Shown piece after piece: positions 19,913-29,076 of a stretch of 64,000 nt of DNA; position 1 is the stretch's first letter; each line of letters begins with the position of its first letter. Under the pieces are notes generated by a model. It had not been told where the DNA came from and did not search any database. It saw nothing but the letters and a program-made list of their open reading frames with translations. The DNA comes from Candidatus Thiodiazotropha endolucinida. Its GTDB lineage: Bacteria; Pseudomonadota; Gammaproteobacteria; Chromatiales; Chromatiaceae. The stretch spans positions 124,001-188,000 of the forward strand of contig NZ_MARB01000003.1 of NCBI RefSeq assembly GCF_001715975.1. Reading direction: 5' to 3'. Position numbers and translations under genes: made by a program.

Positions 19913-20839
19913 ATGGATAAGCTCCGAGACAGTCTGACGGAAGGTACTGAAATCGATTGCTACGTGATCATGAAGGTGGTGGCGAGCGGTGGCTTCAGCC
20001 TGATCTATCTGGCCGAAGACGAAGATACTCAGGATGAGGTCATCATCAAGGAGTTCTTGCCCAAAAAGCTGGCGAAGAGAGGGGGCAACGGCAAGGTGAT
20101 CCCCCTGGATGACAAACAAGCCGATAATTTCAATCGCAGCCTGCGACTCTTCTATCAGGAAGCCAAGGTCCTGGCCTCGCTGCGTCATCCCAATATCGTG
20201 CAGGTAAGAGGTTTCTTTCTTGCCAACAACACCGGCTATCTGGTGATGGATCATGAGCGCGGCAAGAACCTTGCCAGCTACATCAAAAAGCGTAGCGGCA
20301 GTCTCAGCACGCGCTTCCTGATGACCGTGTTCCCGCCGATACTCGATGCCCTCAACCTGATCCACTCGCGCAACCTGCTGCATCTGGACATCAAGCCGAG
20401 CAACATCCACCTTCGTACCGGCGGTAATCCGCTGCTACTCGATTTTGGCGCGGTGCATGAGGTGCAAAATGAGGGGAGTCGGACAGGACGCGTGGTCACG
20501 ACAGGTTTCTCTCCGGTCGAGCAATATTACCAGTCGGGCAATGTCGGACCCTGGAGCGACGTGTATGCCATCGGCGCCAGTATGCGCGCCTGCCTCGACG
20601 GCAAAGCACCGCCATCCGCCATCGAACGCCATGCCAAGGAGAAATTGAAACCCGCAGCCAGGATCTACCGTCGCCGTTATCCGGCAAGCATGTTGGAGGC
20701 GATCGACTGGGCAATGGAGATCGAGTATGAGAAGCGGCCCCAGGATGCCGGCGAACTGCTGCAGGCACTGCAGGTCGATAAGCTCGATAGTGAAAGCGCC
20801 ATTTCGAACCTGATCGGTGAGGAGAGGGCGATTTCGTGA
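19913..20839 (+). CDS. Cytosolic eukaryote-like serine/threonine protein kinase
   Basis: 308 residues without transmembrane helices. Kinase features are in order: glycine loop VASGGFSLIYLAED (~23-36), catalytic Lys46 in VIIKEFLP, HLDIKPSN (157-164, the HRD loop with Leu for Arg) and DFG at 177-179. Complete for catalysis on the visible residues. It overlaps the PP2C phosphatase by four bases (GTGA), making a coupled writer/eraser pair. Such pairs occur with type VI secretion, but no T6SS gene is near; here it stands alone between yicC and ypfJ, with substrates unknown. Confidence 0.9.
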   Translation: MDKLRDSLTEGTEIDCYVIMKVVASGGFSLIYLAEDEDTQDEVIIKEFLPKKLAKRGGNGKVIPLDDKQADNFNRSLRLFYQEAKVLASLRHPNIVQVRGFFLANNTGYLVMDHERGKNLASYIKKRSGSLSTRFLMTVFPPILDALNLIHSRNLLHLDIKPSNIHLRTGGNPLLLDFGAVHEVQNEGSRTGRVVTTGFSPVEQYYQSGNVGPWSDVYAIGASMRACLDGKAPPSAIERHAKEKLKPAARIYRRRYPASMLEAIDWAMEIEYEKRPQDAGELLQALQVDKLDSESAISNLIGEERAIS

Positions 20840-21723
20840 AATACGAAACGGCGCAATATACCCTGTTGGGAGACCGTACCATGAATCAGGATCGTTACCT
20901 GATCATGGAGGCGCCTGATGCCATCCTGCTGGCCCTGGCGGATGGCATGGGTGGCCACCCTAAGGGAGAGATGGCTGCGCAGATATTAATGGACAATGCA
21001 CGCAAGGCATTCCTCACCAGCCGCAAACCCATTGCCAATCCACGCTTTTTCCTCTCCGGACTGATGGAGATGAGCCATCGGGAAATCCTCGAATTCGGCA
21101 GCAAGCAGGAACCACAGATAGAACCCCGCACCACGGGGGTATTGTGCCTGGTTCAGGAGGATTGCGCCTATTGGGCGCATATCGGTGACAGCCGTCTCTA
21201 TATCATGCGCAATGGGGTAATCCATCTCCGTACCGACGATCACTCTTATGTGGAACATCTGCGCCAACAGGGGCTCATCTCTGCGGCACAGGTACACACG
21301 CATAAATTCCGCAACTATGTAACCCGCTGCCTGGGCGGCACCAGCAACCGACCGGTCGCGGAACTCAGCGGACCGCATGAACTCAAGGAAGGTGACGTGG
21401 TATTGCTCTGCAGCGATGGCTTTTGGGGACCGCTGGCAGAGCGCCCGATGGTCGATACCCTGTATAAAGATCAGGCATCGTTGGTGAAAAAAATCGCCCA
21501 ACTGGCCAACAACGCAGCAGCCACCAGCCACCCTGAGAGCGACAACGTCACAGTGGTCGCTTTGAAATGGCGGGAGAAGGAAGCCAAGCTGGCACCCGCC
21601 GATTTCAGCATGGCCATTTCACGTAAGAAAAGGGATCTGCTCAGCACCCCTGCAGAGCAGGTCGATGTGACGAAGGCCATCAAAGACCTGCGCAAATTTG
21701 TCGACGATATCGATATTGAATAG
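20836..21723 (+). CDS. PP2C-family protein serine/threonine phosphatase
   Basis: 295 residues from a GTG overlapping the kinase stop. The metal-binding PP2C motifs are visible: GDRTMNQD near the N-terminus, LADGMGGHPKG (Asp36), AHIGDSRLYIMR, LCSDGFWG and SDNVTVVALKW. A tail of ~45 residues after the catalytic domain is unassigned. It should reverse phosphorylation by the upstream kinase in the cytoplasm. Its stop codon TAG is the first triplet of a repeat-end remnant (21721-21753). Confidence 0.92.
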   Translation: MKYETAQYTLLGDRTMNQDRYLIMEAPDAILLALADGMGGHPKGEMAAQILMDNARKAFLTSRKPIANPRFFLSGLMEMSHREILEFGSKQEPQIEPRTTGVLCLVQEDCAYWAHIGDSRLYIMRNGVIHLRTDDHSYVEHLRQQGLISAAQVHTHKFRNYVTRCLGGTSNRPVAELSGPHELKEGDVVLLCSDGFWGPLAERPMVDTLYKDQASLVKKIAQLANNAAATSHPESDNVTVVALKWREKEAKLAPADFSMAISRKKRDLLSTPAEQVDVTKAIKDLRKFVDDIDIE

Positions 21724-21753
21724 GGCCGATTGGATGAGTGTCAACAGGCCCTA
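21721..21753. repeat. 33-bp MITE-end remnant supplying both stop codons of convergent genes
   Basis: TAGGGCC at 21721-21727 pairs with GGCCCTA at 21747-21753. The right part (21729-21753) matches the terminal repeat of the MITE at 35291-35586 at about 23 of 25 positions. The left TAG is the PP2C stop and the right CTA, read leftward, is the stop of the YeaQ-like gene. The hairpin may also act as a terminator between the two genes. Confidence 0.7.
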
Positions 21754-22035
21754 GTCGGGAGCACCGCCAGTGTCGTTCCCCTTATCGGTCTGTTTGACCA
21801 GCCGGTAAGCGAAAAGTATAAGAAACGCACCCGCGGTGGCGGTAAGAATAGTGGGGATACTCAATCCGGCGGTACTGCCCAGTCCGATGAACGAACCGAT
21901 ATAACCGCCCACCATAGCGCCAGCTATCCCCAACAATGTGGTTATTATCAGACCGCCTCCATCCTTACCGGGCATCAACCACTTAGCCAACGCACCTGCG
22001 ATCAGCCCAAGCACTATCCAGGAAATTATACCCAT
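21751..22035 (-). CDS. GlsB/YeaQ/YmgE-family small membrane protein
   Basis: 94 residues with three hydrophobic, glycine-zipper helices: WIVLGLIAGALAKWLMPG, then LLGIAGAMVGGYIGSFIG, then TILTATAGAFLILFAYRLV. This is the transglycosylase-associated/YeaQ family, small inner-membrane proteins often induced by general stress. The first ~85 residues fit the usual length; the last ~10 (KQTDKGNDTGGAPD) are an extension that runs into the repeat remnant. Confidence 0.9.
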   Translation of the reverse strand: MGIISWIVLGLIAGALAKWLMPGKDGGGLIITTLLGIAGAMVGGYIGSFIGLGSTAGLSIPTILTATAGAFLILFAYRLVKQTDKGNDTGGAPD

Positions 22036-22146
22036 AACTAATTCTCTCCTATCATCTTATTCTCGTCGTGGGTTCCTTCATGTATAACCTTGTTTGGCTG
22101 ACAACACCCCCCAATGGTTGCACATGAGATACCGCATCAGATTTAA

Positions 22147-23070
22147 CTACAGTGATTTCGCGGAAAAGGTATCACACTGTTTTAAATCACCACCCTGAAA
22201 ACCGATCTTGAACCATTTGACACGCTGCGCAGAACTACCATGGGTGAAAGAGTCCGGGCTGACATAGCCCTGCGACTGTTTCTGCAGGCGATCGTCACCG
22301 ATAGCGCTCGCCGCATTCAATCCCTCCTCGATATCCCCCGATTCCAGTAGTTGGCGTGAACGGTCAGCGTTATAGGCCCAGATACCCGCAAAACAGTCTG
22401 CCTGCAGCTCCTGGCGGACAGAGAGCTTGTTCCCCTCCACCTCGCTCAGTGATCGTTTTGCCTTTTGTACCTTTTGCGAAATCCCCAGCAGGGTCTGCAC
22501 ATGATGCCCGACTTCGTGGGCGATCACATAGGCCTGGGCGAAGTCACCGGGCGCCTTGAAGCGATTTTTCAAATCACTGTAGAAAGAGAGATCGATGTAG
22601 ACCTTGTGATCACCGGGGCAGTAGAACGGCCCCATTGCCGCCTGACCGAAGCCGCAGGCTGTCTTGGTGGCACCCCGAAACAGAACCAGATTCGGTTCCT
22701 CATACTTGCTGCCCAACTGTCTGAACAGCTTATGCCAGGTATCCTCGGTATCGGCCAATACCACCGAGACGAAATCGACCAGATTCTTCTCTTCCACGCT
22801 TTGTTTGACCGGACCAGCCTCATGGGTGGAGAGATTCTCCTGTCCGCCACCCCCTCCCAGGATGGATCCAAGATTGCCACTCATCAAGGCATAAGCGCCA
22901 ATCGCAAGAACCGCGACCATACCACCCTTGAATCCGAGCAGCTTGAACACCGCGGGCAGCAGATTGAGCAGACCGCCACCGCCGCCGCCAAACCCGCCCA
23001 TCGGGGATGGTGCACGCATACCTCTGCGATCCTCGATATTGTCGCTTTTTCGCTGACCTCTCCAACGCAT
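22147..23070 (-). CDS. ypfJ: YpfJ-family neutral zinc metallopeptidase
   Basis: 307 residues. An Arg-rich N-terminus (MRWRGQRKSDNIEDRRG) is followed by a Gly-rich linker, one transmembrane helix (~51-66) and a peptidase domain with HEVGHH (zinc site HEVGH 185-189). The C-terminus keeps RQELQADCFAGIWAY, where the Glu is the probable third ligand, and HGSSAQRVKWFKIGFQ. This is the putative neutral zinc metallopeptidase family; physiological substrates are unknown. The 273-base gap to the next gene holds no ORF. Confidence 0.92.
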   Translation of the reverse strand: MRWRGQRKSDNIEDRRGMRAPSPMGGFGGGGGGLLNLLPAVFKLLGFKGGMVAVLAIGAYALMSGNLGSILGGGGGQENLSTHEAGPVKQSVEEKNLVDFVSVVLADTEDTWHKLFRQLGSKYEEPNLVLFRGATKTACGFGQAAMGPFYCPGDHKVYIDLSFYSDLKNRFKAPGDFAQAYVIAHEVGHHVQTLLGISQKVQKAKRSLSEVEGNKLSVRQELQADCFAGIWAYNADRSRQLLESGDIEEGLNAASAIGDDRLQKQSQGYVSPDSFTHGSSAQRVKWFKIGFQGGDLKQCDTFSAKSL

Positions 23071-23343
23071 CTGTCAACTCCCCAATCGTGAGTAGGACCC
23101 GTTCGCCCCAGAGCCAGCCCCAAACTACCAAGGCCTCAACCCAGGGATCAGTTCGGTACAATCCCTGACGAAAACATTCTCCGTGAACATTACAGACTCG
23201 TCGATTCGCCAAATCCCGACAGGCATGTTAAATAGTGTGGCCGGGATATGGACTTATGACCTATCGTTGGCTGAGTCTAACCGAAAAAGTGATGCATAAC
23301 AGTCGAGAATGTTAAATATTTGTCAACTCGCGACCCGGGAAGA

Positions 23344-24834
23344 ATGATGATGACAGACAACAAGATCCTGCTTGGCGGCAATGGCACTCAGCAGATCCTG
23401 CTGAATGCAGGTATGGCGAATCGACACGGCCTTATCACGGGAGCCACCGGCACCGGCAAGACAGTCACCCTGCAGGTACTGGCGGAGTCCTTTTCACGCC
23501 TGGGTGTGCCGGTATTTACCGCTGACGTCAAGGGTGATCTGTCGGGCCTCGCGGGTAGCGGCAAAACACACCCCAAAATCACGGAGAGATTGGAATATAT
23601 CAAAATCGAGGGTCATCAATTCGAGCCCTGCCCGGTACTCTTCTGGGACGTCTACGGGAAACAGGGACACTCAGTGCGCACCACGGTTTCCGAGATGGGA
23701 CCGACCCTGCTGGCGAACCTGCTGGAGTTGAATGAGACCCAGGAGGGTGTGTTGCAGATCGCTTTCAGCCTGGCAGACGACGAGGGGTTGTTGCTGCTTG
23801 ACCTGAAAGATCTGAGATCGATGCTGAATTGGGTTGCGGACAACAGCAAGACACTTGAACGGGAATACGGCCGTGTCTCCAAGCAGAGTGTTACTGCCAT
23901 TCTGCGCAGGTTACTGGTACTGGAAGAGGCCGGCGGCGAGGTCTTTTTCGGCGAACCCGCGATTCAGATTGAGCACCTTATGCAGACTGATTTTTCGGGC
24001 AGGGGCGTGGTCAGCATTCTCGATGCCACCACCCTGTACCACTCACCGCGCATCTATGCCACCTTCCTGTTATGGCTTCTCTCCGAACTGATGGAGGAGC
24101 TGCCGGAAAGGGGTGACGCCGATCTGCCTAAGTTGGTCTTCTTTTTCGATGAAGCGCATCTGCTGTTCAGCAGTGCGCCCAAGGCACTGCTGGAAAAAAT
24201 CACCCAGGTTGTCAGGCTGATACGATCCAAAGGTGTGGGGGTATTCTTTATAACCCAATACCCCAACGACGTGCCGGATGAGGTGATAGGTCAATTGGGT
24301 AATCGCATACAGCACGCCTTGCGGGCCTTTACCCCACGGGACAAAAAGGCCGTCAAGGCTGCCGCTGAAACCTTCCGTGAAAACCCGGCCTTCGACACCG
24401 TGGAAGTGATCAGCAATCTGGGGGTAGGCGAAGCCCTGATCTCCACCCTGGACAAAAAAGGCGTACCCAGTGTCGTGGAACGGACACTGATGTCCCCTCC
24501 CCGCTCTCAATTCGGACCGATCGATCAGACTGAGCGTGAAAAGATCATCAAGCGTTCGCCCTTCAGCACCACCTATAGTGCGGAGATCGACAGGGAATCA
24601 GCCTATGAGATGTTGAAGAAACGAGAACAGGAGTTGATCAAGCGACGGGAAGAGCAGACGAAGAGAGAAGCCGAAGAGAAGGCTCGGAAAAAGGCCGGCA
24701 GAAGTAGCGGTGGTTCCCGGCGGCAGAGCGTCGGCGAGGCCTTCGCCAAGTCGGTGGCGCGCGCCATTGGATCGAAGTTGGGACGACAGATCGTTCGTGG
24801 CATCCTGGGATCAATCATCGGTGGCCGCGGCTGA
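23344..24834 (+). CDS. yjgR: HerA-like ATPase, DUF853 family
   Basis: About 496 residues. Three tandem ATGs (23344, 23347, 23350) follow GGGAAG; 23350 has the best spacing, and a TTG at 23320 is unlikely. Walker A is GATGTGKTVTLQ, Walker B is KLVFFFDEAHLLF, and FFITQYPNDVPDEVIGQLGNRIQHALRAF is the family's conserved motor region. A charged coiled-coil stretch (~425-465, KKREQELIKRREEQ) precedes a basic, Gly-rich C-terminus. DUF853 proteins belong to the HerA/FtsK helicase superfamily; their cell role is not settled. Confidence 0.92.
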   Translation: MMMTDNKILLGGNGTQQILLNAGMANRHGLITGATGTGKTVTLQVLAESFSRLGVPVFTADVKGDLSGLAGSGKTHPKITERLEYIKIEGHQFEPCPVLFWDVYGKQGHSVRTTVSEMGPTLLANLLELNETQEGVLQIAFSLADDEGLLLLDLKDLRSMLNWVADNSKTLEREYGRVSKQSVTAILRRLLVLEEAGGEVFFGEPAIQIEHLMQTDFSGRGVVSILDATTLYHSPRIYATFLLWLLSELMEELPERGDADLPKLVFFFDEAHLLFSSAPKALLEKITQVVRLIRSKGVGVFFITQYPNDVPDEVIGQLGNRIQHALRAFTPRDKKAVKAAAETFRENPAFDTVEVISNLGVGEALISTLDKKGVPSVVERTLMSPPRSQFGPIDQTEREKIIKRSPFSTTYSAEIDRESAYEMLKKREQELIKRREEQTKREAEEKARKKAGRSSGGSRRQSVGEAFAKSVARAIGSKLGRQIVRGILGSIIGGRG

Positions 24835-24869
24835 GCATCACCATCACTATTAATGATCTAGCGAAAAAT

Positions 24870-24954
24870 GTAGGGTGCGGCTTGCCGCACCACTAATCCT
24901 CCAGATATACCAGTGCCACGCTGATGCAGGGTTATGGTGCGGCAAGCCGCACCC
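24870..24954. repeat. REP-like hairpin pair, copy 1
   Basis: Two GC-rich palindromes, each GGTGCGGC-2 nt-GCCGCACC with GTAG/CTAC outside, at 24870-24892 and 24936-24954, in opposite orientation around ~43 bases. It begins 36 bases after the DUF853 stop. Same family as 33024-33112, 38103-38124 and 42337-42422. The rest of the 270-base gap before rph shows nothing further. Confidence 0.85.
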
Positions 24955-25104
24955 ATCGCTGGTAGTGGCACACGCTGAATTGTGACAATTTTTCTGAAAG
25001 GCTGACAACACTGCCGCTTTCACCCATAATGTCGCCCCCGATATTCACTGCGGTTTGATCGAGTCAGGCCGGAACACGATAGTAACAATGGAGTCGATTC
25101 TCTG

Positions 25105-25821
25105 ATGAGACCATCCGCACGCCAAGCTGACGAACTGCGACCGATCACCATTGCGCGTCAATATACAAAGCATGCCGAGGGATCGGTCTTGGTCAGCTTC
25201 GGTGACACCCAGGTAATCTGCACCGCCAGCGTCGAAGAACAGATACCGCGGTTTCTCAAGGGTGCTGGCCAAGGCTGGATTACCGCTGAATACGGCATGC
25301 TGCCCCGCTCAACCACCGATCGCATGGGACGAGAGGCGGCCCGCGGAAAGCAGGGGGGACGCACCCTGGAGATACAGCGTCTGATCGGCCGCTCGCTGCG
25401 TGCCGCAGTGGACCTCAAACGATTGGGCGAAAGAACCATTACCCTTGATTGTGATGTAATCCAGGCCGATGGCGGGACCCGAACCGCGTCCATTACCGGT
25501 GCTTGTGTCGCGCTGGTCGATGCCATCAATCACACACGCAGTCTCGGACTGCTGGATGATGATCCGATGCTGAACATGGTCGCCTCCGTTTCAGTAGGTG
25601 TCTACAATGGCGAACCGGTGCTCGACCTTGACTATGCCGAGGACTCGAATGCCGAGACTGATATGAATGTGGTGATGAATGACCAGGGTGGTTTCATCGA
25701 GGTCCAAGGCACAGCTGAGGGTGCGGCCTACAGCCGTGATGAGTTGAATGCCATGCTGGACCTGGCCCAGCAAGGCATAGCGCAGATAATCCAGATTCAG
25801 AAACAGGTTCTCAACGACTGA
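25105..25821 (+). CDS. rph: Ribonuclease PH
   Basis: 238 residues, the standard length. The N-terminus [14 protein letters not shown], the phosphate-binding/catalytic core [20 protein letters not shown] and the C-terminal [17 protein letters not shown] are RNase PH hallmarks. It is a phosphate-dependent 3'-5' exoribonuclease that trims tRNA precursors. It is followed 96 bases on by rdgB, a common gammaproteobacterial pairing. The frame is intact, unlike in E. coli K-12. Confidence 0.97.
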   Translation: MRPSARQADELRPITIARQYTKHAEGSVLVSFGDTQVICTASVEEQIPRFLKGAGQGWITAEYGMLPRSTTDRMGREAARGKQGGRTLEIQRLIGRSLRAAVDLKRLGERTITLDCDVIQADGGTRTASITGACVALVDAINHTRSLGLLDDDPMLNMVASVSVGVYNGEPVLDLDYAEDSNAETDMNVVMNDQGGFIEVQGTAEGAAYSRDELNAMLDLAQQGIAQIIQIQKQVLND

Positions 25822-25917
25822 ACAGGATCAGAATACAAGCTTACGGAAACCAATGTTTAAAAAGGGATAGCCGTATTTTAAGGATATTACTCCAACTATG
25901 GGAACAGGTAGACAGGA

Positions 25918-26526
25918 ATGAGTGGACAACACACAGGCGAAAAAATTGTTCTGGCCAGCAACAATGCAGGCAAGGTTCGCGAAATCAACCAACTGCTTGC
26001 CAGTGAGCAGATCACGGTCGTCGCACAAAAGGAGTTTAATATTCCGGATGCGATCGAAGATGGACTCAGCTTTGTTGAGAACGCCATCAAAAAGGCACGT
26101 CATGCGGCAAGCCTGAGCGGGTTGCCTGCAATAGCCGATGACTCGGGTATCGAAGTGGATGCCCTGAATGGCGCCCCCGGCATCTATTCCGCCCGTTTCG
26201 CCGGCCCCGACTCGACAGACGAGGCAAATCTGCAGAAGCTGCTTGATCATCTCAAAGAGATACCCGAGGCGCAGCGCAGCGCCAGATTCCAATGCCTGCT
26301 GGTCTATATGCGACACGCCGAGGATCCGACGCCGATCATCTGCCAGGGCACATGGGAAGGGCGTATACTGCACCAACCGCGGGGAGAAAACGGATTTGGT
26401 TATGATCCGATCTTTTATGTCCCCAGCCATGACTGCAGTTCTGCAGAACTCGAACCGGAAGTGAAAAACAGCCTGAGCCACCGGGGACAGGCGCTTAAAA
26501 AACTGCTGCACGCATTGAGCGGCTAA
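25918..26526 (+). CDS. rdgB: XTP/dITP diphosphatase (RdgB/HAM1)
   Basis: 202 residues. The opening [20 protein letters not shown], the [24 protein letters not shown] core and [19 protein letters not shown] are diagnostic. The enzyme hydrolyses non-canonical purine triphosphates (XTP, dITP) to monophosphates, keeping them out of nucleic acids. hemW, which often follows rdgB, is not present here. Confidence 0.96.
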   Translation: MSGQHTGEKIVLASNNAGKVREINQLLASEQITVVAQKEFNIPDAIEDGLSFVENAIKKARHAASLSGLPAIADDSGIEVDALNGAPGIYSARFAGPDSTDEANLQKLLDHLKEIPEAQRSARFQCLLVYMRHAEDPTPIICQGTWEGRILHQPRGENGFGYDPIFYVPSHDCSSAELEPEVKNSLSHRGQALKKLLHALSG

Positions 26527-26858
26527 CCGCTGCGGCGCATATACGCTGCCGATTGTTTGAAAATTTTTGTGTCTTTTCCTGGCTTTTCCTGTTGGGAAGT
26601 GCCCCACTATCCTATGCTACAGGCTGGTCTGCCGCCTCTGCGGGAAAACGCGGACCAGGATTTCGCAGCGTGCGAAAAAATAAAGAATTCTGCGATCGCT
26701 ACAACCCAACAAAGAGGACGTGATATAGCATCTTGAGGTTGCCTAAGCTTGAATTGTCGGCACATCGATCTGTCCAGCTTGCATCAGATTATTGACCACC
26801 GTACCGACAGGTTGCCGAATCACAGATCACATAATAAACCCCATAAAGGAGATATCAC
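26527..26858. other. 332-base gap with stem-loops between rdgB and dodecin
   Basis: No ORF stands out. Nested inverted repeats are present: CTGGTC (26624-26629) with GACCAG (26653-26658) around CCGC/GCGG, and TTTCGCA-GCG-TGCGAAA (26661-26677). The latter lacks a downstream U-run on either strand in the right place for a terminator. Could be a structured leader or small RNA. AAAGGAG precedes the dodecin ATG. Confidence 0.4.
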
Positions 26859-27062
26859 ATGTCAGTCGCAAAAGTTACTGAAATCATCGCTTCATCCAAT
26901 AAGGGTTTTGATGATGCCGTTACCAAAGGCATCAAACGAGCCAACAAGACACTGAAAAACATCAAAGGGGCCTGGGTCAAGGATCAACAGGTATCCGTCA
27001 GTAACGGCAAGGTCACTGAGTACCGTGTCACATTGAAGGTCACTTTCGTATTGAAAGACTGA
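26859..27062 (+). CDS. Dodecin-family flavin-binding protein
   Basis: 67 residues, typical for dodecin. VAKVTEIIASSNKGFDDAV, KRANKTLKNIKGAWVKDQQ and the strand-rich end YRVTLKVTFVLKD follow the dodecin fold, including the Trp that stacks on flavin. Dodecins form 12-subunit spheres that store riboflavin/FMN in the cytoplasm. It has a good Shine-Dalgarno (AAAGGAG) and lies 75 bases ahead of kbp on the same strand. Confidence 0.93.
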   Translation: MSVAKVTEIIASSNKGFDDAVTKGIKRANKTLKNIKGAWVKDQQVSVSNGKVTEYRVTLKVTFVLKD

Positions 27063-27137
27063 CCCGCTATCCGGTCGGAATTCCAGGGAGGAATTCACCG
27101 AAATGAATTTAGTCAACATACGATAGGAGAGTAGACA

Positions 27138-27569
27138 ATGGGGCTGTTTGATTTCGCCGCAAATTTGGGGAAAAAACTGTTTGGCAAGGATGACGATCCT
27201 GCTGAAAAGATAAAGCAGCAGATCGAAGCGGACAACCCGGGCATCAAGGACCTGGATGTCAGTTTTGATGATGGCAAGGTGGTATTGTCAGGCAACGCTG
27301 ATAGTGCCGAGGCCCTGGAAAAGACGGTCCTGATCGCTGGCAATGTTCAGGGTGTCAGTGAAGTCACCGCCGATGCTGTCACCGCACCACAACAACAGGC
27401 CAAGGTAGAGTACTATACGATTGAGAGCGGCGATACGCTTTCAGCAATCGCCAAACGCTTTCTTGGCAAGGCGTCCGATTACCCGAAAATCTTCGAAGCA
27501 AATCGCGAGGTCATCAAAGATCCCAACCTGATCTACCCCGGCCAGAAGATCCGTATACCGCTGGATTGA
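27138..27569 (+). CDS. kbp: BON-LysM protein, Kbp/YgaU type
   Basis: 143 residues: a BON domain (~25-85, with VVLSGNADSAEALEKTVLIAGN) and a C-terminal LysM domain (~93-142, YYTIESGDTLSAIAKRFLG and IYPGQKIRIP). The N-terminus MGLFDFAANLGKKLF resembles E. coli Kbp (formerly YgaU/LysM), a cytoplasmic potassium-binding protein; there is no signal peptide. It shares strand and spacing with dodecin, so both may be stress-related. Confidence 0.92.
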   Translation: MGLFDFAANLGKKLFGKDDDPAEKIKQQIEADNPGIKDLDVSFDDGKVVLSGNADSAEALEKTVLIAGNVQGVSEVTADAVTAPQQQAKVEYYTIESGDTLSAIAKRFLGKASDYPKIFEANREVIKDPNLIYPGQKIRIPLD

Positions 27570-27608
27570 TTCAAGGCGTCGATCAAGCGGTATCAACTAA
27601 TTGGTTGA

Positions 27609-27628
27609 ATCCCCGGCCTGCCGGGGAT
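27609..27628. other. Strong hairpin between convergent kbp and TRAP genes
   Basis: ATCCCCGGC-CT-GCCGGGGAT, a perfect 9-bp stem, 40 bases after kbp. No U-run follows on either strand, so it is only a possible bidirectional terminator. Confidence 0.4.
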
Positions 27629-27696
27629 CGCCGATTCAGACCAACACCCCTGATCCCAATCTTTTTTGGGCCCGTTCACACGCATCCCAATCGGCC

Positions 27697-29076
27697 CTAG
27701 CCATAAACAATAGCCGGCAGCCAGGTTGCCAGTTGCGGCCAGTAGGCCAACAGACCCAGCATAACCAACTGAATCACTATGAACGGCGCCACGCCGCGGT
27801 AGATGGCGCCTGTGGTCACCTCCCTCGGGGCGACACCACGAAGATAGAAGAGTGCGAAGCCGAATGGCGGGGTCAGAAATGAGGTTTGCAGATTCAAGGC
27901 GATCATCACACCCAACCAGACCGGATCGAGCCCCATGGAGAGGAGGATCGGACCGACGATCGGTACCACAACGAAGGTGATTTCGATGAAGTCGAGGATG
28001 AAACCGAGCAGGAACATCACCAGCATGACGACCACCATGGCACCGATAACACCGCCCGGCAGATCGGTCAGCAGTTCAGTCACCAGTTCATCACCGCCGA
28101 ATCCACGAAAAACCAGAGAAAAGAGAGAGGCGCCGATGAAAATCATGAACACCATGCTGGTGACCTTGGTGGTGCCGCTCATCACATCCTTCAGGGTCTT
28201 CAGAGTAAACTGGCGCTGGCCGATCGCCAGTAATATGGCCCCTATGGCACCGACGGAAGCCGCCTCGGTGGGTGTGGCCAGGCCGCCGAGTATGGAACCG
28301 AGCACAGCGACGATCAGTAGCAGGGGCGGCATCAGCACCTTGACCACCCGCATCAGGAGTTGCTGCTCCTGTTCCCGCTCAGCGCGGGGAATGGCGGGCA
28401 CCGAATCCGGTTTGACGAAGGCGACGATGACCAGGTAGATAAGGTAGAGCATCACCAACAGCAGGCCCGGGATCATCGCACCAACGAACAGATCGCCAAC
28501 CGAGACCGTATCCGGGGAAAAGATCCCCATGTTCAGCTGTGCCTGCTGGTAAGCGGCGGAGAGCACATCGCCCAGCAAGACCAAAATAATGGAAGGCGGA
28601 ATGATCTGGCCGAGGGTACCGGCGGCACAGATAACGCCACTTGAAATCGCCGGATGGTAGTTGCGTCTCAGCATGGTCGGCAGCGACAGTAAACCCATCG
28701 TAACCACCGTAGCACCGACGATGCCGGTACTTGCCGCCAGCAACATGCCAACCAGGGTTACCGATATGCCGAGCCCACCCCGCAGCGGACCGAACAGGGC
28801 GGCCATGGTATCGAGCAGATTTTCCGCCACCCGGGAACGCTCGAGCATGACCCCCATGAAAACGAACAGCGGCACCGCGATTAATGTTTCGTTGGTCATG
28901 ATGCCGTACAGGCGATTGGGCAGGGCCTGCAGGAAGGCATCGTCGAAATAGCCGTTCAGGCTGCCGAACCAGGCGAATGCCAATGCGGTGCCACCGAGGG
29001 AAAAGGCAACCGGATAGCCCAGCAGCAACACCAGACAGACCACCAGAAACAGTATCAACGGCAGATACTCAGCCAT
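27697..29076 (-). CDS. TRAP transporter large permease (DctM family)
   Basis: 459 residues from ATG 29076, which has GGGAAG in front and overlaps the small-permease stop by eight bases. About 12 hydrophobic helices, starting EYLPLILFLVVCLVLLLGYP and including GLSVTL-like, ASTGIVGATVVTMGL and QIIPPSIILVLLGD segments typical of DctM. With the small subunit it drives sodium-coupled uptake of an organic anion delivered by a periplasmic binding protein. No such protein (DctP) is encoded nearby, so the substrate cannot be guessed. Confidence 0.93.
   Translation of the reverse strand: MAEYLPLILFLVVCLVLLLGYPVAFSLGGTALAFAWFGSLNGYFDDAFLQALPNRLYGIMTNETLIAVPLFVFMGVMLERSRVAENLLDTMAALFGPLRGGLGISVTLVGMLLAASTGIVGATVVTMGLLSLPTMLRRNYHPAISSGVICAAGTLGQIIPPSIILVLLGDVLSAAYQQAQLNMGIFSPDTVSVGDLFVGAMIPGLLLVMLYLIYLVIVAFVKPDSVPAIPRAEREQEQQLLMRVVKVLMPPLLLIVAVLGSILGGLATPTEAASVGAIGAILLAIGQRQFTLKTLKDVMSGTTKVTSMVFMIFIGASLFSLVFRGFGGDELVTELLTDLPGGVIGAMVVVMLVMFLLGFILDFIEITFVVVPIVGPILLSMGLDPVWLGVMIALNLQTSFLTPPFGFALFYLRGVAPREVTTGAIYRGVAPFIVIQLVMLGLLAYWPQLATWLPAIVYG

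Noticed and set aside
24870-24954. Repeated hairpins as a CRISPR-like array
   Set aside because: Only two inverted units per site, in opposite orientation, with no spacer series or cas genes; REP-type repeat instead.
27609-27628. Rho-independent terminator for kbp
   Set aside because: Strong stem but no U-run on either strand; kept as hairpin only.
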